From NCBI GenBank assembly GCA_042569785.1, contig JBHPGW010000006.1:1-64000 (forward strand): a stretch of DNA of 64,000 bases, written 5' to 3'. The notes under the pieces are model-generated. The model was not told where the DNA came from. It saw only the letters and a list, made by a program, of their open reading frames with translations, and did no database searches. Each line of letters starts with the position of its first letter. Positions within the stretch are counted from its first letter, which is position 1. Origin of the DNA: JBHPGW01 sp042569785. Its GTDB lineage: Bacteria > Planctomycetota > Phycisphaerae > Sedimentisphaerales > Anaerobacaceae. The translations under genes and the position numbers were made by a program. Positions 58,713 to 64,000 of this stretch are shown piece by piece.

Positions 58713-59593
58713 TGTGGGATTACACAGATAAAGTTAAGGACCATTTTTTCAATCCCCGTAATGTCGGCGAGATTGAAAATCCCGATGGTATCGGTGAGGT
58801 CGGTTCGCTCGCCTGCGGTGACGCCTTGAAACTGACCTTTAAGCTCGATGAAAATGGCAGGATCGCTGACGCCAAATTCAAAACGTTCGGATGCGCAAGC
58901 GCTATCGCTACATCGTCGGTGCTGACAGAGATAATAAAGGGCTTGACGGTTGAACAAGCGGGAAAAGTGACCAACAAAGATATTGCCGAATATCTCGGAG
59001 GCCTGCCCGAACAGAAGATGCACTGCTCGGTTATGGGCAGAGAAGCACTCGAGGCTGCTATCGAAAATTATACCGGCGGAGCAAAAATAAAACATGAGCT
59101 GGAAGGTAAGGTTGTCTGTACATGTTTTGGCGTCACCGAAAACGAGATCGAACGGGTAATAAAAGATAACGACCTGCTGACCGTGGAAGAGGTGACAAAT
59201 TACTGCAAAGCAGGCGGAGGTTGCGGCGGATGCCAGGGAGATATCGAAAGAATAATCGAAAGAGTACAGGGCGACAAAGTAAAAAAACAAGCGGTGAAAC
59301 TGCCCAAACGAGGCTCCAAACTGACAAATATTCAAAAAATACAGTTGATTCAGCAGACGATAAACGAGCAGATACGCCCGGCGTTGCGAGCTGACGGCGG
59401 AAATATTGACCTGATAGATGTTGAGGGTAATAAAGTTATCGTAGCCTTTAGAGGTATGTGCGCACAATGCAAACTCACGGAATTTACGATGAAAGATGTG
59501 ATAGAAGCAAAGCTGAGAGAGTTTGTCAGTGAAGAGCTTTTTGTTGAAGAAGATAAGGATTCACTCGATGACAAACATAGTCACAAGGAGTAA
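58712..59593 (+). CDS. nifU: NifU, three-domain Fe-S scaffold
   Basis: A 293-residue full-length NifU: an IscU-like domain (about 1-125) with Cys in SLACGDALK, FGCASAIATSSV and KMHCSVMG; a BFD-like 2Fe-2S domain (about 133-185, CTCFGVTENEI; GGGCGGCQGDIE); and a C-terminal Nfu domain with CAQCKLTEFTM. It builds and delivers clusters together with NifS. Full three-domain NifU is best known from nitrogen fixers but serves general cluster supply in others; no nif structural genes are present. nifS starts 1 bp after its stop. Confidence 0.95.
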   Translation: MWDYTDKVKDHFFNPRNVGEIENPDGIGEVGSLACGDALKLTFKLDENGRIADAKFKTFGCASAIATSSVLTEIIKGLTVEQAGKVTNKDIAEYLGGLPEQKMHCSVMGREALEAAIENYTGGAKIKHELEGKVVCTCFGVTENEIERVIKDNDLLTVEEVTNYCKAGGGCGGCQGDIERIIERVQGDKVKKQAVKLPKRGSKLTNIQKIQLIQQTINEQIRPALRADGGNIDLIDVEGNKVIVAFRGMCAQCKLTEFTMKDVIEAKLREFVSEELFVEEDKDSLDDKHSHKE

Positions 59594-59594
59594 A

Positions 59595-60755
59595 ATGACC
59601 GATACAATATACTTCGATAATAACGCTACGACAAAGGTCGCAGAAGAGGTCCTTAAAGAGATCAAGCCTTTTTATTGCGAACTTTATGGTAACCCTTCGA
59701 GTATGCACACGTTCGGCGGGCAGATCGGCAGTAAGATTCGTAATGCTCGCGAGCAGGTAGCCGCACTATTAGGCTGTGATCCAGTCGAGATTATTTTCAC
59801 CAGCGGCGGAACCGAAAGTGACAACACCGCTATAAAAGGTGCATTGGCAGCCAATACCAATAGAACCAGGATCATTACTTCTCGCGTCGAACATCCAGCG
59901 GTACTGACGGTTTGCAGGGAACTGGAAAATCACGGGTATACGATTGTCGAGGTCGGCGTCGACAAAAATGGCCGACTTGATATGACCCAACTGGCCGAGC
60001 AGATCGACGAGACAACGGCACTGGTCACTATAATGTACGCCAACAACGAGACCGGCACTATCTTTCCCATCGATGAAATATCTAAAATGGCTGTTGAAAA
60101 AAACGTGATATTTCACACCGACGCGGTGCAGGCTGTAGGAAAAATTCCGCTAAATCTCGCACAAAGCCATATCGATTTACTTAGCCTTTCCGGCCATAAA
60201 CTGCACGCGCCGAAAGGTGTTGGCATCCTCTATGTCCGCAAAGGTACCAGGCTTTCGCCGTTTATGCTGGGCGGTCACCAGGAAGCCGGCCGAAGGGCAG
60301 GGACTGAAAACGTGCCGGGTATTGTCGGGCTGGGCAAGGCGTGTGAACTTGCGGCGAAAAATATCGAACAGGAAAACAAACGAGTTAAATCGCTCAGAGA
60401 CAAACTTGAAAACGCAATATTGAAATCGTGCCCAGATTGCATGGTAAATGGTGACACCAAAAATCGACTCCCCAATACATCGAATATCAGCTTCGAGTAT
60501 ATCGAGGGCGAATCAATATTACTAATGCTCGATCAATTCGGAATATGCGCAAGCAGCGGCTCGGCTTGTACCTCCGGCTCACTCGAGCCTTCACACGTAC
60601 TGCGGGCAATGGGAGTACCGTTCACAGCCGCCCACGGCTCAATAAGATTTAGCCTCAGCAGATACACCACAGAAAAAGAGATCGACTACACAATTGAAAA
60701 ACTCCCCCCAATTATAACCCGCCTAAGACAGCTATCGCCCTTTGTTACCGAGTAA
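59595..60755 (+). CDS. nifS: Cysteine desulfurase NifS
   Basis: PLP enzyme taking sulfur from cysteine for Fe-S assembly. From ATG 59595 (after AAGGAG) the 386 residues begin MTDTIYFDNNATTKVAEEV. The PLP lysine is in LSLSGHKLHAPKGVG and the persulfide Cys in SSGSACTSGSLEPSHVLRAMG; RAGTENVPG is present. The sequence from 59523 belongs to nifU, not to nifS. Together with nifU it closes the operon. Confidence 0.95.
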   Translation: MTDTIYFDNNATTKVAEEVLKEIKPFYCELYGNPSSMHTFGGQIGSKIRNAREQVAALLGCDPVEIIFTSGGTESDNTAIKGALAANTNRTRIITSRVEHPAVLTVCRELENHGYTIVEVGVDKNGRLDMTQLAEQIDETTALVTIMYANNETGTIFPIDEISKMAVEKNVIFHTDAVQAVGKIPLNLAQSHIDLLSLSGHKLHAPKGVGILYVRKGTRLSPFMLGGHQEAGRRAGTENVPGIVGLGKACELAAKNIEQENKRVKSLRDKLENAILKSCPDCMVNGDTKNRLPNTSNISFEYIEGESILLMLDQFGICASSGSACTSGSLEPSHVLRAMGVPFTAAHGSIRFSLSRYTTEKEIDYTIEKLPPIITRLRQLSPFVTE

Positions 60756-61037
60756 GATTCTCGATTAGCTTTCACACAGAGGGGATTTTAAAATAACATA
60801 TTATCATCGGCCGCAGGTTTTTTTGTTGATTTTCTTCCTAACAGGTAGTCCCCTGATTGGTTGAAAATCAAGGTTTTTGTCACACTAAGGAAATCCCCAT
60901 GTCATAATAAGGAAAACCCTGTTTTACTCCCACTCCTTTAATAACGATATTTATTACAGGAAACGCGATTTGGTTGTGTCGACCAATTGACGTACAGAGC
61001 TGTTAATTAAATTAAATGGTATAGAGGACATATTCTT
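60756..61037. other. Intergenic region upstream of the response regulator
   Basis: 280 bp. It has two AAGGAAAnCCC repeats (60887-60897 and 60912-60922) and a TTGACG (60987-60992) that with AT-rich sequence 17-19 bp later could be the response-regulator promoter. No coding frame. A T-rich stretch at 60821-60835 may end the operon, without a strong hairpin. Confidence 0.4.
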
Positions 61038-61439
61038 ATGCAGGAAAAAACACCGCGTTTCTCAGGAAAAGTGCTTGTCGCGGAAGATAACCCGCCGGAC
61101 CAGAAACTTATGAAGCTGCTGCTCGAGAGAATAGGACTGCGGGTGACAATCGCAGCTGATGGAAGCCAGGCGCTGCGAATGGCTCTTAGCCAAAATTTTG
61201 ACCTGATATTTATGGACATACGTATGCCTGATATTACAGGAGACCAGGTCGCAAAAGCGATTCGACAACATGCCCTGGAGACTCCAATAATTGCGGTGAC
61301 CGCTTGTGCGATGGCCGGCGATGACCAAAAATGTATTGAGGCCGGCTGTAACGACTATTTAGCAAAGCCCATCGACCATAAAGAACTGATAAAAACAATC
61401 GCGAAATACATCCCAGCTAACAAAAAAGTTTTAAACTGA
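61038..61439 (+). CDS. Single-domain response regulator (CheY-like)
   Basis: A 133-residue receiver domain without an output domain: acidic pocket VLVAEDNPPDQKL, phosphoacceptor Asp in FDLIFMDIRMPD (about residue 60), the switch Thr in VTACAMAG and Lys in YLAKPIDHKEL. Such orphan receivers pass phosphate within phosphorelays. No histidine kinase is adjacent. AGG upstream of the ATG, and a strong terminator follows. Confidence 0.92.
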   Translation: MQEKTPRFSGKVLVAEDNPPDQKLMKLLLERIGLRVTIAADGSQALRMALSQNFDLIFMDIRMPDITGDQVAKAIRQHALETPIIAVTACAMAGDDQKCIEAGCNDYLAKPIDHKELIKTIAKYIPANKKVLN

Positions 61440-61463
61440 ACAACCACAGGCTTTATAAAATAA

Positions 61464-61492
61464 AAGAGGCTGGTTTATGCAACCAGCCTCTT
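61464..61492. terminator. Bidirectional terminator
   Basis: A 12-bp perfect stem AAGAGGCTGGTT/AACCAGCCTCTT (61464-61475, 61481-61492), loop TATGC, flanked by AT-rich arms on both sides. It lies between the convergent response regulator and porin-like genes. Confidence 0.85.
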
Positions 61493-61522
61493 ATAAAGCA
61501 CAAAACTACCAATTCTGGTTTT

Positions 61523-62341
61523 TTAGAACTTATAGGTCAGACTTAAACTAGCCCAGTATTCATCTTCGGTATTAACTGAATCATCCCATGATGATTGATA
61601 ATAAACTCCAGGAGTAAACAAAAGATCGTTGCCAAGATCAAATGTCGTATTGACGCCGAAAACAGCGTTTGACCAGTCATGGTCGACATCAGTAGCTCCG
61701 TTTGGACTGACGCCGTCGTTATAAACGAATTCCGAGTGCAGATTCAAAGTTATCTCTTCGTTTGTAACAGGGCACGTAACCGGCAGAGCGTAATCCAGCA
61801 TAAAGATATGCGCAAATCCAGAGGCGGTTCCGCGATTAGCGCTATCACCAACTAAAGATCCACTACTTGAAGGCCATAGCTTGGCCAGGAGGTATCTGGG
61901 CACCAAACCATCTATCGGCAAAAGATTAGGCCAGGAAAAAAGCCCGTAAATTTCCTGCAGGTCCATAGAATCAGTTAAGTCATGGCTCGATCTTTCCGGG
62001 TAGTTGTAGTAAACATAATTAAGCCTGTAGTCGGTCGCATAACGTTCTCCCTCGAACATGCGATTTTGATAATACAAGGTGTAATCCCAGCGTTCATTCA
62101 ATTCGTAACCGTCCGAATTAGCTTTGTGACCTAAAGCGCTGAAACCAAAACCGGTCCCAAACAAATCCAAATCAATAGATGGATGAGTTGCAGCATGGTC
62201 GTCATATACATCGAAACCTCGCCAGATATATTTGCTTGTAAATGTCAGATCGACCGCACCACTTAATCCAGCCTCTTGAGCTCCAACCATACTTACTGCT
62301 GCCAACAAAATTACTACACTTACCAAAACTCCATTTTTCAT
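61523..62341 (-). CDS. TorF-like outer-membrane beta-barrel porin
   Basis: A 272-residue exported protein. The signal peptide (MKNGVLVSVVILLAAVSMVGAQ, split) is followed by alternating amphipathic strands: DLTFTSKYIWRGFDVYDD, GFGFSALGHKAN, WDYTLYYQNRMF, YRLNYVYYNYP, ending in YWASLSLTYKF, the terminal aromatic strand typical of outer-membrane barrels. SKYIWRGF is characteristic of TorF-type porins. ATG 62341 has AAGGAG 7 nt upstream. Substrate unknown; convergent with the receiver gene. Confidence 0.85.
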   Translation of the reverse strand: MKNGVLVSVVILLAAVSMVGAQEAGLSGAVDLTFTSKYIWRGFDVYDDHAATHPSIDLDLFGTGFGFSALGHKANSDGYELNERWDYTLYYQNRMFEGERYATDYRLNYVYYNYPERSSHDLTDSMDLQEIYGLFSWPNLLPIDGLVPRYLLAKLWPSSSGSLVGDSANRGTASGFAHIFMLDYALPVTCPVTNEEITLNLHSEFVYNDGVSPNGATDVDHDWSNAVFGVNTTFDLGNDLLFTPGVYYQSSWDDSVNTEDEYWASLSLTYKF

Positions 62342-62405
62342 AATCATCTCCTTTAAAAAAACATTACTTTTTGCTACAACTTTTAAGTTAACAAATTAAA
62401 AACTT

Positions 62406-63797
62406 TTACCATTTTCCGCTTTTTCGTTTTTCAGCCTGCGGCAAATCCTTAAGCACACTCGTATATTTTTCTATATCTTCATCAGGCAAAGTATATTCGG
62501 TTAGTTTGCCTGACAGGAATGCGTCATAACCGCTCAGGTCCATAAGCCCGTGTCCGCTATAGGTAAAGATGATAACTTTTTCTTCACCGGTTTCCCTGCA
62601 TTTTATTGCCTCATCTATTGTTGCTGCGATAGCATGACTGGTTTCCGGGGCACAGATAGCACCTTCGGTATGGGCCCATGTTAGCGCGGCATCATAACAT
62701 TTTATCTGGTCGTATGATCTCGGCTCAAACAAACCTTCGACTATACACTGGCAAACCAAAGGAGACATTCCATGATAACGCAATCCGCCCGCATGTATTG
62801 GAGGCGGAATAAACGCATGGCCAAGCGTATGCATAGCCAGCAGAGGCGTTGTACAGGCTGTATCTCCAAAATCATAAGCAAACGGAGCACGTGTCATCGT
62901 TGGACATGCGGTCGGCTCAGTAGGTATGATCTGGATATTGGCACCGTTAATTTTATCAAGAGTAAACGGAAACGCCAGGCCGGCAAAATTGCTGCCGCCG
63001 CCGGCACAACCTATTACTATATCGGGTAATTTTTCGCCGGCTATTTCCAACTGTTTCTTAGCTTCAAGGCCGATTATGCTTTGGTGCAGCATAACATGGT
63101 TCAAGACGCTGCCAAGAGCGTAACGGGTCTTGCCCGTGCTGTCAGTGACTGCCTCTTCGATAGCTTCACTGATCGCGATTCCAAGACTGCCGGGTGTATC
63201 GGGAATTTCGGCCAATATTTTTCTTCCCGCGTTCGTTTCATTGCTTGGGCTGGCCACACAGTTGGCACCCCAAACCTCCATCATTATCTTTCTAAAAGGT
63301 TTTTGGTCGAAACTTATTCTGACCATATAAACTTTGCATTCGAGTTCTAACAGTTTGCAGGCAAACGCAAGGGCACTGCCCCATTGGCCGGCGCCGGTCT
63401 CGGTGGTTATCTTCTTTATTCCAAACTGCTTATTATACCAGGCCTGTGCAACTGCTGTATTTGGTTTATGACTGCCGGGAGGGCTCGTGCTTTCGTCCTT
63501 GTAATATATACGTGCCGGCGTTTTTAAGTGCCGCTCAAGATATACTGCCCGCCGAAGCGGTGCCGGACGCCAACGATAAAGGATGTCCAGTATCTCTTCC
63601 GGGATGTCTATCCATCTCTCGGTACTTACTTCCTGCTCGATCAAATTATCCGGAAATACCGGCGCAAGCATATCAGGCGTGATCGGTTTTCCGTCAGGGC
63701 CAAGAGGCGGCAATAACGGCGTAGGAAGATCTGCCGCGATATTATACCATTGCTTTGGAATATCACTCTCATTTAAACTAATCTTAACTTCACTCAT
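62406..63797 (-). CDS. trpB: Tryptophan synthase beta-like protein (TrpB2)
   Basis: PLP enzyme of the TrpB2 subfamily, 463 residues. Seen: the PLP lysine in SPPGSHKPNTAVAQ, TETGAGQWGSALAFA, the phosphate loop IGCAGGGSNFAG, and GLRYHGMSPLVCQCIVEGL. The N-terminal extension and long C-terminus (FTYSGHGLMDLSGYDAFLSG) are typical of TrpB2, which can work without TrpA. No trpA is adjacent. GGAG precedes the ATG. The role may be indole salvage. Confidence 0.93.
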   Translation of the reverse strand: MSEVKISLNESDIPKQWYNIAADLPTPLLPPLGPDGKPITPDMLAPVFPDNLIEQEVSTERWIDIPEEILDILYRWRPAPLRRAVYLERHLKTPARIYYKDESTSPPGSHKPNTAVAQAWYNKQFGIKKITTETGAGQWGSALAFACKLLELECKVYMVRISFDQKPFRKIMMEVWGANCVASPSNETNAGRKILAEIPDTPGSLGIAISEAIEEAVTDSTGKTRYALGSVLNHVMLHQSIIGLEAKKQLEIAGEKLPDIVIGCAGGGSNFAGLAFPFTLDKINGANIQIIPTEPTACPTMTRAPFAYDFGDTACTTPLLAMHTLGHAFIPPPIHAGGLRYHGMSPLVCQCIVEGLFEPRSYDQIKCYDAALTWAHTEGAICAPETSHAIAATIDEAIKCRETGEEKVIIFTYSGHGLMDLSGYDAFLSGKLTEYTLPDEDIEKYTSVLKDLPQAEKRKSGKW

Positions 63798-63871
63798 TTA
63801 ACTCTCCTAACCATAAATCTGAGTTTATTGGTTCCTGCAACCAAAAAAGTCTCGTAATACAAATGGCCGAC

Positions 63872-63900
63872 ATTATGGTACATAGATTGCTAAAAGTCAA
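63872..63900 (-). promoter_or_regulatory. trpB2 promoter
   Basis: Minus-strand TTGACT (63895-63900), a 17-bp spacer and CATAAT (63872-63877), about 75 bp before the ATG. Confidence 0.55.
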
Positions 63901-64000
63901 ACGCAGTTATTTTATTATTGCTGTTATTTTGAAAAAATCTTAGCTGCTCAAACTGACCGTTTTAATTTACAAAATTTATTTAACTCATTATTTGATAACA

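Overview
The window looks like a piece of the chromosome of a Planctomycetota bacterium, most likely class Phycisphaerae (Sedimentisphaerales-like). This is inferred from gene content, not from a search. The clues are moderate GC, a HYEKAFG-type protein of the planctomycete HYExAFE family behind hisS, secreted enzymes with dockerin or LamG modules, a SpoIVB-like S55 peptidase in a non-sporulating setting, ECF-type sigma factors coupled to membrane modules, and a standalone CoaB.

Layout. 0.2-1.3 kb: small secreted and hypothetical genes and an aldo/keto reductase relic. 1.4-5.3 kb: NrdR with an ATP-cone partner, a parvulin isomerase, a thymidylate-synthase-like enzyme and a membrane protein. 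5.4-8.1 kb: ribE, pdxA, rsmA. 8.0-13 kb: class I fumarase alpha chain, a beta-propeller secreted protein and an S55 peptidase. 13-17 kb: the replication block dnaN, dciA-like and gyrB. 17.2-20 kb: an accessory island with a decayed DNA methyltransferase, tRNA-Ala(GGC), tRNA-Ser(CGA) and a three-gene VapC toxin cassette bracketed by imperfect direct repeats. 20-27 kb: a beta-helix/LamG lipoprotein, a cold-shock protein, hisS, hisC and accD. 27.5-33 kb: rpe, pgk, gap and a secreted ADP-ribosylglycohydrolase with a dockerin. 33.9-40 kb: pyrF, murD, a probable non-coding RNA or long leader, rny, coaB and an MBL hydrolase. 40-46 kb: a PadR/HAAS module, a class IV aminotransferase, a YhaM-like HD protein, and a VWA protein with its ECF sigma factor. 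46-53 kb: proS, DUF4416, a polyprenyl-phosphate sugar transferase, an O-antigen ligase-like protein and a sigma factor fused to a membrane and C-terminal sensor-like domain. 53.3-60.8 kb: one long sulfur and Fe-S operon (rrf2, cysE, nadA, metX-metW fusion, metY, nifU, nifS). 61-64 kb: a receiver protein, a TorF-like porin and TrpB2.

How the parts work together. The sulfur operon would make O-acetylserine, carry sulfur into homocysteine or methionine, mobilise it from cysteine (NifS) and assemble clusters on NifU. NadA is an Fe-S client, and an IscR-like Rrf2 protein probably senses cluster supply through an IscR-type palindrome over its own promoter. NrdR likewise has a good NrdR box inside its own promoter.

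Most unusual features: (i) short tandem arrays with a 7-nt period at eight places, mostly at translation starts and once inside murD; (ii) four genes whose conserved or signal-bearing N-terminus begins upstream of any ATG, GTG or TTG, with AUA, AUC or ACG at or near the expected distance from a Shine-Dalgarno sequence; (iii) the three-gene toxin cassette; (iv) a consensus promoter driving about 460 nt of non-coding sequence before rny; (v) mutually exclusive hairpins ahead of coaB.
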